DNA of 5,706 nt from Thioalkalivibrio sp. (GTDB taxonomy: Bacteria; Pseudomonadota; Gammaproteobacteria; Ectothiorhodospirales; Ectothiorhodospiraceae). The first letter of the stretch is position 1. Every line of letters begins with the position of its first letter. The stretch is from contig PUOZ01000027.1 of assembly GCA_003553165.1 (NCBI GenBank), positions 1 through 5,706 on the forward strand. Reading direction: 5' to 3'. The notes under the pieces are model-generated. The model was given only the letters and a program-made list of their open reading frames with translations, had not been told where the DNA came from and ran no database searches. Positions 1-5,706 of this stretch are shown piece by piece. A program made the translations under genes and the position numbers.

Positions 1-95
1 AACTCGAAGGGAGTGCGGTATTCGAGCTCGGTCGTGGGGGCGGGATCGAGCTCGCGCAGGCGCTCGAAGATGGCGCGCCGTTTGGCGGCATTCAT
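1..95 (-). CDS. nth: Endonuclease III, N-terminal fragment (3' end outside the window)
   Basis: Start of the DNA glycosylase/AP lyase that removes oxidised pyrimidines in base excision repair; the full protein is about 211 residues and carries a C-terminal [4Fe-4S] cluster. Thirty-one complete codons are visible, beginning MNAAKRRAIFERLRELDPAP and continuing with TTELEYRTPFE. This aligns closely with E. coli Nth (MNKAKRLEILTRLRENNPHP, then TTELNFSSPFE). The catalytic helix-hairpin-helix, the Lys/Asp active site and the cluster cysteines lie beyond position 1. The ATG at 95 fits the E. coli start exactly, although no good Shine-Dalgarno sequence precedes it. The location downstream of rnfE matches the rsxABCDGE-nth order of gammaproteobacteria, which strengthens the call despite the short fragment. 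Confidence 0.9.
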   Translation of the reverse strand, partial: MNAAKRRAIFERLRELDPAPTTELEYRTPFE

Positions 96-167
96 GCGTG
101 GGGGGCCGCCGGCGTCAGCGCAGCCACAGCTTCCATGATGGGCAACCGCGGCGGTCTGCCGGCAGCC
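96..167 (-). other. Short spacer between the unknown gene and nth
   Basis: This 72-base GC-rich spacer contains a 10-base palindrome CTGCCGGCAG (156-165) just after the stop of the unknown gene. It has no T-run, no promoter-like hexamers that I trust and no clear Shine-Dalgarno sequence for nth. Read-through from the upstream gene into nth is therefore the simplest reading. Confidence 0.45.
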
Positions 168-605
168 TCAGACGTGCCGGAACAGACCGACATCCGGGGG
201 TGCCTCGCGCGGGTTTCCGGTTGTCTCCTGGCGCAGGGAGTCGAGCATGGCCTTGTGCTCTTCCTCCAGCTTGTGCATCGTGTCGGCATCCAGTTTCGGC
301 AGGATCACGTTGCTGATGAATGAACCCAGCTCGTCCATGCTGACGGCCCAGAACTTGTCGTTCAGGTGGAACGAGTGGCGGGCGTGGGTACCCATCGGAT
401 AGCTGCTGAAGCGCACGCCCATGGTCGCCGAGAGGTCGCCGTCGTTGCTCACGAAGTCCCTGGCGAAGTCGTACCACCACTTGTAGTACTTCTCCTGCAA
501 CTCGTTGTTGAAACCCTGATTCTCGAAAAAGGCCGCAATGGTGCCGCGTGGTGCGAGACCGTAGCGTGTGCCGCGCTTGCCGGCGAAGGGGAAGTGTCCA
601 GCCAT
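168..605 (-). CDS. Hypothetical protein encoded between rnfE and nth
   Basis: I do not recognise this 145-residue protein. The start at 605 is chosen because AGGAG lies 6 bases upstream; the same frame is open back to an ATG at 656. There is no signal peptide, no membrane segment and no cysteine, so it should be a soluble cytoplasmic protein that does not bind Fe-S clusters through Cys. Its N-terminus is basic and glycine-rich (residues 1-21). An aromatic patch YYKWWYDF (40-47) follows, then a central stretch with MGVRFSSYPMGTHARHSFHLNDKFW (62-86, three His). A likely amphipathic helix at 104-127 is rich in Glu, Lys and Leu, and the end is Pro-containing. The protein-like composition, good ribosome binding site and same strand as its neighbours make it a real gene. 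Its position suggests co-transcription with rnf and nth, but a role in Rnf function is only inference. Confidence 0.8.
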   Translation of the reverse strand: MAGHFPFAGKRGTRYGLAPRGTIAAFFENQGFNNELQEKYYKWWYDFARDFVSNDGDLSATMGVRFSSYPMGTHARHSFHLNDKFWAVSMDELGSFISNVILPKLDADTMHKLEEEHKAMLDSLRQETTGNPREAPPDVGLFRHV

Positions 606-611
606 GCCATT

Positions 612-616
612 CTCCT
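612..616 (-). promoter_or_regulatory. Ribosome binding site that fixes the start of the unknown gene
   Basis: AGGAG on the minus strand lies 6 bases before the ATG at 605, an ideal spacing. It is one of the clearest Shine-Dalgarno sequences in the window. It argues that the upstream in-frame ATG at 656, which would add 17 residues and run through the hairpin, is not the real start. Confidence 0.75.
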
Positions 617-628
617 GCGATTGGGGAC

Positions 629-647
629 TTCGGGCCGTTGGCCCGAA
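629..647. repeat. Perfect inverted repeat (8-bp stem, 3-base loop)
   Basis: TTCGGGCC and its exact reverse complement GGCCCGAA flank a 3-base loop. The right-hand end of the coding-strand hairpin lies 12 bases before the Shine-Dalgarno sequence of the unknown gene. Neither side has a T-run, so it does not look like a standard intrinsic terminator. It could be an attenuating or RNA-stabilising hairpin, a processing site between rnfE and the downstream gene, or a protein-binding palindrome. Confidence 0.6.
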
Positions 648-654
648 TCGGAAC

Positions 655-674
655 ATTAAAGCATGCTTATTTTA
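655..674 (-). promoter_or_regulatory. Possible weak promoter -10 region for the unknown gene
   Basis: Two hexamers on the minus strand each differ from TATAAT at one position: TAAAAT (674-669) and TTTAAT (660-655). They lie in the only AT-rich patch of the gap. No good -35 hexamer is found at 16-18 bases from either; the nearest choices match TTGACA poorly. If the second were used, transcription would start near 648 and the transcript would begin with the hairpin at 629-647. This is a candidate only. Confidence 0.2.
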
Positions 675-724
675 CGGCCGCGAGCATGCGGTTCCGCGAT
701 GACCACAATCGCAACCGGGAAGGC

Positions 725-1417
725 CTAGCTGTGCGAGGTGGCGGGCTGGGACTCGGGCGCGCCGGAAGGGATCGGTTTTGCTTCCAGGCGAGCATCGATC
801 AGGTTCTTCACCGCGATCAGCAGACCCATTGCCAGGAAGGCGCCAGGCGGAAGCAGGGCCAGGAGGAAGCCGTGTTCCTGGGGGAAGATCTCGATCCGCA
901 GCTCGCGGCCCCATTCGCCGAAGAGCAGGTGGGCGTTGTCGAGCAGACTGCCTTGTCCGATCACCTCGCGCAGGGCACCGATCGCGACCAGTACCCCGGT
1001 GAACCCGACGCCCATGGCCAGCCCGTCCAGGGCCGCCCGGGGTACCGAATTGCGTGAGGCGAAGGCCTCGGCACGACCGATGATGGCGCAGTTGGTCACG
1101 ATCAGCGGGATGAAGATGCCCAGTACCAGGAACAGGCCATGGAACCAGGCATTCATCACCAGTTCGATCGCGGTCACCGCGGAGGCGATGATCAGTACGT
1201 AGACCGGGATGCGGATCTCCGGGCGGACGTACTCGCGCAGCAGTGAAACCATCGAGTTGGATACGACCAGGGTCACGATGGTCGCGATGCCGAGCCCCAG
1301 GGCGTTGACGACGGTGCCGGAGATCGCGAGCAGGGGGCACAGGCCCAACAACTGGACCAACCCCGGATTGTTGGTCCACAGACCCTCGCGGATGATGTCG
1401 AGATAGGTGCTGTTCAT
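725..1417 (-). CDS. rnfE: RnfE, membrane subunit of the Rnf complex
   Basis: Integral membrane partner and homologue of RnfA, inserted in the opposite orientation to it. The product has 230 residues (E. coli RsxE 231). The start [20 protein letters not shown] and the motif LLGLCPLLA (Cys27) are typical. The second conserved Cys is in [15 protein letters not shown] (Cys110). These two cysteines, with those in RnfA, hold the intramembrane [2Fe-2S] cluster in known structures. [10 protein letters not shown] (147-156) matches the family. Further hydrophobic stretches lie near 31-53, 70-90, 93-113, 130-147 and 184-204. The last 18 residues or so are polar, rich in Ser and Pro. The start overlaps the rnfG stop (ATGA), and a GAGG Shine-Dalgarno sequence sits 7 bases upstream, at 1425-1428. 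It is the last rnf gene in the window. No rnfH follows it here. Confidence 0.98.
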   Translation of the reverse strand: MNSTYLDIIREGLWTNNPGLVQLLGLCPLLAISGTVVNALGLGIATIVTLVVSNSMVSLLREYVRPEIRIPVYVLIIASAVTAIELVMNAWFHGLFLVLGIFIPLIVTNCAIIGRAEAFASRNSVPRAALDGLAMGVGFTGVLVAIGALREVIGQGSLLDNAHLLFGEWGRELRIEIFPQEHGFLLALLPPGAFLAMGLLIAVKNLIDARLEAKPIPSGAPESQPATSHS

Positions 1418-2166
1418 GGCGTGGCCTCAACGGGTGGGGCGGGTACCGGCACGGGCCGGGGCTCCTGCACCGGTCCCGGCGGTGTCGTCGGGTCGGGTAT
1501 CTCCGGTGACAGGGCCTCGATGGGCAGGACCTCGTCGCCGACGGGCGGCGGCGTGGCCAACAGGGCCTCGGCGTTCTCCTGAAAATAGACCAGGGCATTG
1601 CGCACCGCCTGGACCACGGCGCGTGGAGTGATGGTGGCGCCGGTAAACTGGTCGAACGCGCCGCCGTCCTTGCGTACCCCCCATCGTTCGATCGGCGGAT
1701 CTCCCAGTGACCGGCTGCGGAAGCCATGGATCCAGTCGGAGCGATCCGCTTCGATGTCGTCGCCCAGGCCCGGTGTTTCGCGGTGCTGCGTGACCCTGAC
1801 GCCCAGCACGTGTCCATCGGCGCTGATCCCGATCAGCAGGTGGATGTTGCCGCTGTATCCGTTGGGCGCGATCGCCGAAAGCGCCAGGCCGATGACCTCA
1901 TCGCCGCGGCGGGCGAACCAGGCCGGCAGATTCTCCCCGCCGAGCCGCGGGTCGCTCAGCAGGGCGTGGTCGGTCACCGGTTCGTTGTCATGATCGAGTC
2001 CCTCGAGCACCTGCGTGATGCGCAGGCGCGTCATTGCGACCCGGTTTTCCGCGATGCGCGCCTCGGTACCGGAGTGGACCCAGGCCACGATCCCGGTCCC
2101 GGTTGCCGCGAACAGGCCGAGCAGCAGGGTGGTGATCACCATATCCCGGACGACGATCCTAGCCAT
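1414..2166 (-). CDS. rnfG: RnfG, covalent-FMN subunit of the Rnf complex
   Basis: Single-span membrane subunit, related to NqrC, whose periplasmic FMN-binding domain takes part in electron transfer across the membrane. The product has 250 residues. One hydrophobic anchor lies at about 10-30. The FMN-binding domain includes [12 protein letters not shown] (128-139) and the flavinylation motif DQFTGATIT (172-180), where Thr178 is the expected ApbE-modified residue. Residues 205-250 form an unusual tail with 17 prolines in 46 residues; E. coli RsxG ends after about 206 residues, so this is an extension. It is not a frameshift artefact in any obvious way, because the stop codon overlaps the rnfE ATG in the usual ATGA arrangement. 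The start at 2166 overlaps rnfD by 8 bases and lacks a clear Shine-Dalgarno sequence. A start at Met9 (2142) is possible and would still keep the anchor. Confidence 0.97.
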   Translation of the reverse strand: MARIVVRDMVITTLLLGLFAATGTGIVAWVHSGTEARIAENRVAMTRLRITQVLEGLDHDNEPVTDHALLSDPRLGGENLPAWFARRGDEVIGLALSAIAPNGYSGNIHLLIGISADGHVLGVRVTQHRETPGLGDDIEADRSDWIHGFRSRSLGDPPIERWGVRKDGGAFDQFTGATITPRAVVQAVRNALVYFQENAEALLATPPPVGDEVLPIEALSPEIPDPTTPPGPVQEPRPVPVPAPPVEATP

Positions 2167-3202
2167 GGCCGTCGCGCGAGTGGCCGAAGATGCGTGGCCG
2201 CGTGTAATGATCGAGCGTGGGTGCCACCATGTTCATCAGCAGTACGGCGAAGGCTACCGCGTCCGGGTAGCCGCCCCAGGTGCGGATCACGTAGGTCAGC
2301 AGGCCGATCCCGGCGCCGAAGAGAATGCGCCCCGTCGGCGTCGTCGCCGCCGACACGGGGTCGGTCGCGATGAAGAAGGCGCCGATGATCGCGGCGCCGC
2401 TGAACACGTGGAAGGCCGGCGAAGCGAAGTAGTCCGGGTCGATCACCCAGAAAACACCCGCGACCGTGGCCAGCGTCAGCAGCATCGACACCGGAATGTG
2501 CCAGGTGATCACGCGCCGGTACAGCAGCCAGAGTCCGCCCAGCAGGAAGAGGTTCCCCGCCCATTCCCACTCGGTCTGCGAGAACGAGCCGAACAGGGGG
2601 CTTCGCGTGACTTCGGTCACGGTCTGTCCGCTCACGATGCTCTCGCGCATCATATCCAGCGGCGAGGCGCGCGTGATTGCGTCCCACTCCATGCCATCGG
2701 GCAGCCGCCCGGTGAGGGTGGTCTGCAAGGTCTGCAGGAAGCTCAGCGAGGCATTGGTCAGGCCTTCCGGGGAGGGCCAGAGCGAGAGTTCGCGCGGAAA
2801 CGAGACCAGCACCACCACGTAGCCGACCATGGCCGGGTTGAACGGGTTGTAGCCAAGCCCCCCGTACAGGTGCTTGGCCACCACGATCGCAAAGGCGGTG
2901 CCGATCAGCAGGACCCAGACCGGCGCCAGCGGGGGAATGGCCAGCGCGAAGAGCCAGCCGGCCAGGATGGCGCTGGAATCACCGAGGGTCGCCAGAACCG
3001 GTCGTCCGCGCGCGGCCACCATCAGTGCCTCGAACAGGACCGAGAACAGGATGGCCAGGCTGACGTTGACCAGCACCCCCCAGCCGAAAAACCAGGTCAT
3101 GGCGAGCGTGCCCGGGACCAGCGCGTACAGGACCTGGCGCATGACGCCGCCGACGCTGTGGCCGGGAATGAGGTGGGGGGAGGTGCAGGTCCGGAAGCGC
3201 AT
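2159..3202 (-). CDS. rnfD: RnfD, membrane flavoprotein subunit of the Rnf complex
   Basis: Polytopic membrane subunit, related to NqrB of Na+-NQR, that carries a covalently bound FMN on its periplasmic side. The product has 347 residues (E. coli 352). Hydrophobic segments run roughly 23-62, 79-110, 122-136, 213-255, 266-280, 292-307 and 314-328. Family signatures include YGGLGYNPFNPAMVGYV (113-129), TDPVSAATT (280-288) and the ending DHYTRPRIFGH. The flavinylation loop reads DAITRASPLD (174-183). E. coli has DGISQATPLD, so the expected flavin-accepting Thr is Ser180 here. ApbE-type transferases are reported to accept Ser in some proteins, so function may be kept. The start ATG overlaps the rnfC stop, and the stop lies inside the rnfG start region with an 8-base overlap, indicating coupled translation. 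No clear Shine-Dalgarno sequence precedes it. The assignment is very secure; flavin attachment is inferred. Confidence 0.98.
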   Translation of the reverse strand: MRFRTCTSPHLIPGHSVGGVMRQVLYALVPGTLAMTWFFGWGVLVNVSLAILFSVLFEALMVAARGRPVLATLGDSSAILAGWLFALAIPPLAPVWVLLIGTAFAIVVAKHLYGGLGYNPFNPAMVGYVVVLVSFPRELSLWPSPEGLTNASLSFLQTLQTTLTGRLPDGMEWDAITRASPLDMMRESIVSGQTVTEVTRSPLFGSFSQTEWEWAGNLFLLGGLWLLYRRVITWHIPVSMLLTLATVAGVFWVIDPDYFASPAFHVFSGAAIIGAFFIATDPVSAATTPTGRILFGAGIGLLTYVIRTWGGYPDAVAFAVLLMNMVAPTLDHYTRPRIFGHSRDGHG

Positions 3203-4773
3203 CAGCTGTTGGCCCGCTCGCGGTCAGCGGGAGGTGCTTCCTCGTTCGACTGTGCGCTCTTCTTCGCCCGTGCGCGCTCGATGGCGCCGTCGATGGCGGT
3301 TTTCCTGTCCGGGTCGGTATCCTTCTTTGCCAGCGCGGCTTTCTTGCGCGCGAGGCGTTCGGCCTTCTCCCGTTCCTCGCGCTCCTGCCGCAACTGCCGA
3401 AATTCGAAGCGTTCTCGGGCGAGATCCGCCTTCTGACGCTCCTTCTCCCGGCCCCAGATCTCCTGCTTGGCGAAGCGGTAATACTGGACCAGCGGGATGT
3501 TGCTGGGGCAGACATGGGCACAGCAGCCGCACTCGATGCAGTCGAACAGGCCGTAGTCCTGGACCGAGTCGAAGTCCTTGCCCTTCGCGAACCAGTACAA
3601 CTGCTGCGGGAGAAGGTTGGCCGGGCAGACGCGGGTACACTCGCCGCAACGGATGCAGGGCATCACCGGGCCCGGCGCCGGGGTGTCCTGGACCCGCGTC
3701 GCCAGAAGACAGTTGCTGCCCTTGATCACCGGTACCGCGTCGTCGCCAATGGCGAAACCCATCATCGGACCGCCCATGACCAGGCGGTCGACGCCGGGCG
3801 CATACCCGCCGGCGGCCGCGACCAGATCGGCGAAGGTGGTGCCGATCAGCGCCTCGACATTGCGTGGCTCGCGAATGCCTGGCCCGGTAACCGTGACGAT
3901 GCGCGATATCAGCGGCTGGCCTTGCAGCACCGCGTCGCGTATGGCCTTCAGCGTACCGGTGTTCTGGCAGACGATCCCCAGGTCCGCGGGCAGGCCGGCA
4001 CTCGGGACCTCGCGTCCGGTCAGCACCTGGATCAACTGACGCTCACCGCCGGTGGGATAGATGCTGGGGATGGACACGAGACGGATGAAGTCCGCTTCCT
4101 CGGCGCGCCGGGCGTCGGTCAGCGCGCGCAGGGCCTCGGGCTTGTTGTCCTCGACCGCGAAAAGCACGCGCTCCGCGCCGAGGATGTGCGCGACGATGCG
4201 GGCACCCTCCAGGATCGCCTCGGGGTAGCTGCGCATCAGGATGTCGTCACAACTGATGTAGGGTTCGCACTCGGCGCCGTTCACCACCAGCGTGTGGATG
4301 CGCTTTCCGGCGCGCGGATTGAGCTTGGCTGCTGTCGGGAACGCCGCACCGCCCATGCCGACGATGCCCGCGGCGCGCACCCGTTCACGCAGGCTGCGCG
4401 CGTCCCGTTCCCGCCAATCGGGCCAGGCCGGCAAGCGGGTGTCGCCCCATTGGTCGTGGGCATCGGACTCGATGACGATGCAGGGCGCGCTGAGGCAGGA
4501 GGGGTGGGGTATCGGGTGATCGACGATGTCCTTGATCCGGCCCGAGGTCGGCGCATGCACATGCGCGCAGATGTAGTCCTTGGCCTGGCTGATCCGCTGC
4601 CCCTTGAACACGTGGTCGCCGGGCTGGACCAGAGGCTCCGTCGGGGCGCCGATGTGCTGCGACAACGGCACGTAGAGGTACTTCGGCACGCCCATGGTGA
4701 GCAGCGGATGGACCGTGCTTTCCGCCTTGTGGTCGGGCAGCTTCAGGCCGCCGTGGAAGCGATGCAGTTGCAT
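3202..4773 (-). CDS. rnfC: RnfC, NADH/FMN-binding Fe-S subunit of the Rnf complex
   Basis: Peripheral cytoplasmic subunit that exchanges electrons with NAD(H) through FMN and two [4Fe-4S] clusters. The product has 523 residues. The N-terminus (HGGLKLPDHK, residues 7-16) is the conserved family start and supports the ATG at 4773. The glycine-rich GMGGAAFPTAAKL (139-151) and VVNGAECEP (163-171) belong to the nucleotide/FMN-binding domain shared with complex I NuoF. Two CxxCxxCxxxCP motifs lie at Cys373/376/379/383 and Cys412/415/418/422. Cys417 inside the second motif (CIECGCCAHVC) is extra; E. coli has Ala there as I recall. From about 440 to the end the protein is very rich in Arg, Lys, Glu and Ala and probably forms a long charged helix. 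This tail is much shorter than the repetitive tail of E. coli RsxC (about 740 residues) and closer to Rhodobacter RnfC. Its stop overlaps the rnfD start by one base (TGATG). Confidence 0.98.
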   Translation of the reverse strand: MQLHRFHGGLKLPDHKAESTVHPLLTMGVPKYLYVPLSQHIGAPTEPLVQPGDHVFKGQRISQAKDYICAHVHAPTSGRIKDIVDHPIPHPSCLSAPCIVIESDAHDQWGDTRLPAWPDWRERDARSLRERVRAAGIVGMGGAAFPTAAKLNPRAGKRIHTLVVNGAECEPYISCDDILMRSYPEAILEGARIVAHILGAERVLFAVEDNKPEALRALTDARRAEEADFIRLVSIPSIYPTGGERQLIQVLTGREVPSAGLPADLGIVCQNTGTLKAIRDAVLQGQPLISRIVTVTGPGIREPRNVEALIGTTFADLVAAAGGYAPGVDRLVMGGPMMGFAIGDDAVPVIKGSNCLLATRVQDTPAPGPVMPCIRCGECTRVCPANLLPQQLYWFAKGKDFDSVQDYGLFDCIECGCCAHVCPSNIPLVQYYRFAKQEIWGREKERQKADLARERFEFRQLRQEREEREKAERLARKKAALAKKDTDPDRKTAIDGAIERARAKKSAQSNEEAPPADRERANS

Positions 4774-4800
4774 GGGCGCATTCTAGGGGAATCGCGGCCC
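4774..4800 (-). other. rnfB-rnfC spacer with an imperfect hairpin
   Basis: This is the only real gap inside the rnf cluster, 27 bases long. On the coding strand it contains GCGATTC, a 5-base loop, then GAATGCGC, which can pair as 7 base pairs with one bulged G (4789-4795 with 4776-4783). The fold ends two bases before the rnfC ATG. There is no recognisable Shine-Dalgarno sequence in the spacer. The fold could influence rnfC initiation or be chance; I could not calculate its stability. Confidence 0.25.
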
Positions 4801-5388
4801 TCAGGCGGATTCCCGGCGTTTCCCGATGGCATCGCGCCCGTCCCGGCGCGGTCGCTCGATCGGCGAGGGTTCCGGCTGCGACCAGCGCCAGTCGGTGATG
4901 TCTGGCTGCAGCGGAACCATGAAGATGCAGTCGACCGGGCAGGGTTCCAGGCACAGTTCGCAGCCGGTGCACTCCTCCTCGATCACCGTGTGCATCTGCT
5001 TGGCGGCGCCGACGATGGCATCCACGGGGCAGGCCTGGATGCACAGGGTGCAGCCGATGCAGGTCTGCTCGTCGATCACCGCGACCGCCTTTTCCCGGGT
5101 CTCGGCCTCTAGTGGCTTCGGGTCGCGGCCGAGCAGGTCGGCCAGCGCCAGCACCGTGGGTTCGCCGCCCGGGGGGCAGCGGTTGATGTCGGCCTCGCCG
5201 GCCGCGATGGCCTCGGCGTAGGGCCGGCAGCCCGGGTAACTGCACTGGCCGCACTGCGTCTGCGGCAGCAGGGAGTCGATCTGATCTGCGATCGGGTCGC
5301 CCTCGACCCGGAAGCGCTGCGCTGAGTAGCCCAGGATCAACCCGAAGGCGACGGCGAGTGCGGCGATGGCAAGGATTGCGTGGAGCAT
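4801..5388 (-). CDS. rnfB: RnfB, Fe-S cluster subunit of the Rnf complex
   Basis: Membrane-anchored iron-sulfur protein that passes electrons between ferredoxin and the rest of the Rnf complex. The product has 195 residues (E. coli RsxB has 192). Residues 1-22 form one hydrophobic anchor. Cys46, 49, 54 and 71 ([10 protein letters not shown], then INRC) make the Fe-S domain typical of RnfB. Two bacterial ferredoxin motifs follow, CxxCxxCxxxCP at Cys110/113/116/120 and Cys140/143/146/150, so three clusters are expected. An extra Cys154 just after the last motif also occurs in the E. coli protein. The tail from about residue 160 is polar and arginine-rich. The ATG at 5388 sits 2 bases after the rnfA stop with no clear Shine-Dalgarno sequence, which suggests translational coupling. 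No key residue is missing. The family assignment is certain; the direction of electron flow in this organism cannot be read from sequence. Confidence 0.98.
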   Translation of the reverse strand: MLHAILAIAALAVAFGLILGYSAQRFRVEGDPIADQIDSLLPQTQCGQCSYPGCRPYAEAIAAGEADINRCPPGGEPTVLALADLLGRDPKPLEAETREKAVAVIDEQTCIGCTLCIQACPVDAIVGAAKQMHTVIEEECTGCELCLEPCPVDCIFMVPLQPDITDWRWSQPEPSPIERPRRDGRDAIGKRRESA

Positions 5389-5390
5389 GA

Positions 5391-5706
5391 TCAGAGGCGC
5401 ACCAGGCCGGAGAAGCCCATGAAGGCCAGGGACATCAGTCCGGCCGTGACCATCGCGATCGCGCTGCCGCGGAAGGGCAACGGTACGTCGGCGGCGGCGA
5501 TGCGCTCACGGATCGCCGAGAACAGGATCAGCACGATCGAGAAACCGACTGCGGCGCCGAAGCCGTACAGGGCCGACTCGACGAACCCGTGGGCCTCCTG
5601 CACGTTCAGCAGCGCCACCCCGAGTACGGCGCAGTTGGTGGTGATCAGCGGCAGGAAGATCCCCAGCACGTTGTACAGCAGGGGACTGGTCTTGTGCACC
5701 ACCATC
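5391..5706 (-). CDS. rnfA: RnfA, membrane subunit of the Rnf electron-transport complex (partial, 5' end missing)
   Basis: Integral inner-membrane subunit that pairs with RnfE to form the core of the ion-translocating Rnf complex. Only the last 104 complete codons plus one base lie in the window, about the C-terminal half of a protein that is 193 residues in E. coli. The visible part begins [20 protein letters not shown], followed by [10 protein letters not shown]. The Cys in TTNC is the conserved residue which, with its counterparts in RnfA and RnfE, binds an in-membrane [2Fe-2S] cluster in known Rnf structures. Hydrophobic helices follow, then the family signature [17 protein letters not shown] and the ending [13 protein letters not shown], almost identical to E. 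coli RsxA as I remember it. The first Met in view is internal, not the start. The stop lies 2 bases before the rnfB start, so this is the head of the operon. Identification is very secure; the true start and the operon promoter lie beyond position 5706. Confidence 0.97.
   Translation of the reverse strand, partial: MVVHKTSPLLYNVLGIFLPLITTNCAVLGVALLNVQEAHGFVESALYGFGAAVGFSIVLILFSAIRERIAAADVPLPFRGSAIAMVTAGLMSLAFMGFSGLVRL

Larger units (their letters stand above)
606..724 (-). other. Intergenic region after rnfE holding palindromes and a hairpin
   Basis: This 119-base gap is the largest non-coding stretch in the window and separates the tightly packed rnf genes from the unknown gene. It is locally AT-richer around 651-674. 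It contains the 10-base palindrome AAGCATGCTT (659-668), a second GCATGC (684-689), a perfect hairpin (629-647) and the ribosome binding site of the next gene (612-616). No U-run follows the hairpin on either strand, so a standard intrinsic terminator for rnfE is not visible. Confidence 0.6.

Noticed and set aside
168..605. Unknown gene as RnfH
   Set aside because: RnfH is a shorter (about 100 residues) ubiquitin-like protein, and this sequence shows no resemblance to it that I can see.
629..647. Intrinsic terminator at the end of the rnf operon
   Set aside because: The stem is perfect, but no T-run follows it on either strand and it lies close to the next gene's ribosome binding site, so terminator function is not supported.
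606..656. Upstream in-frame start for the unknown gene at 656
   Set aside because: It would add 17 residues encoded through the hairpin and has no Shine-Dalgarno sequence, while the ATG at 605 has AGGAG at ideal spacing.
672..1817. A 381-codon minus-strand frame across rnfE and rnfG
   Set aside because: It is in a different frame from both real genes, and its product is Arg/Pro/His-rich. The rnfE and rnfG frames carry clear family motifs.
2015..3436. A 473-codon open frame on the plus strand
   Set aside because: It is antisense to rnfG, rnfD and the end of rnfC, has biased His/Arg/Gln composition, no ribosome binding site and no recognisable domain.
3514..5112. A 532-codon open frame on the plus strand
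   Set aside because: It lies wholly antisense to rnfC and rnfB, whose Fe-S motifs are unmistakable. The translation is a low-complexity Arg/Ala/Gly/Asp-rich product typical of antisense frames in GC-rich DNA.
1..5706. CRISPR array, tRNA/rRNA genes, insertion sequence or attachment site
   Set aside because: I saw no spaced direct repeats, cloverleaf-type segments, transposase motifs or terminal inverted repeats. Nearly all bases are accounted for by recognisable genes of uniform composition.

Overview
The window is a compact, high-GC bacterial operon read entirely from the minus strand. It holds an almost complete Rnf (Rsx) electron-transport complex operon in the order rnfA (3' part), rnfB, rnfC, rnfD, rnfG, rnfE. 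These are followed by an unrecognised 145-residue protein gene and the first 31 codons of nth (endonuclease III). The order rnfABCDGE-nth is the classic gammaproteobacterial arrangement (E. coli rsxABCDGE-nth). The proteins also resemble gammaproteobacterial Rnf subunits from memory. I infer a GC-rich gammaproteobacterium, possibly a Chromatiales/Ectothiorhodospiraceae-type organism; the family-level guess is weak.

Layout from right to left, in the direction of transcription: rnfA 5706-5391 (5' end outside the window), rnfB 5388-4801, rnfC 4773-3202, rnfD 3202-2159, rnfG 2166-1414, rnfE 1417-725, a 119-base gap with a perfect hairpin, the unknown gene 605-168, a 72-base gap, and nth from 95 off the left edge. 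rnfC-D, D-G and G-E overlap by 1, 8 and 4 bases, and rnfA-B are 2 bases apart, so the operon looks translationally coupled. No convincing gene lies on the plus strand; the long plus-strand open frames are antisense shadows created by high GC.

Working together, RnfA, D and E form the membrane core. RnfB brings ferredoxin-type Fe-S clusters, RnfC is the NADH/FMN/Fe-S peripheral subunit, and RnfG and RnfD carry flavins covalently attached by ApbE. The complex couples electron flow between NADH and ferredoxin to ion movement. In gammaproteobacteria it supplies low-potential electrons (for example to nitrogenase) or keeps the SoxR sensor reduced; the window does not show which role applies. All key cofactor motifs are present. 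The one notable substitution is serine (Ser180) where RnfD normally has the flavin-accepting threonine.

I do not see a new multi-gene system here. The most interesting points are the unknown gene inserted between rnfE and nth, the RnfD Ser180 variant, a proline-rich tail on RnfG, and a hairpin with a promoter-like stretch just ahead of the unknown gene.
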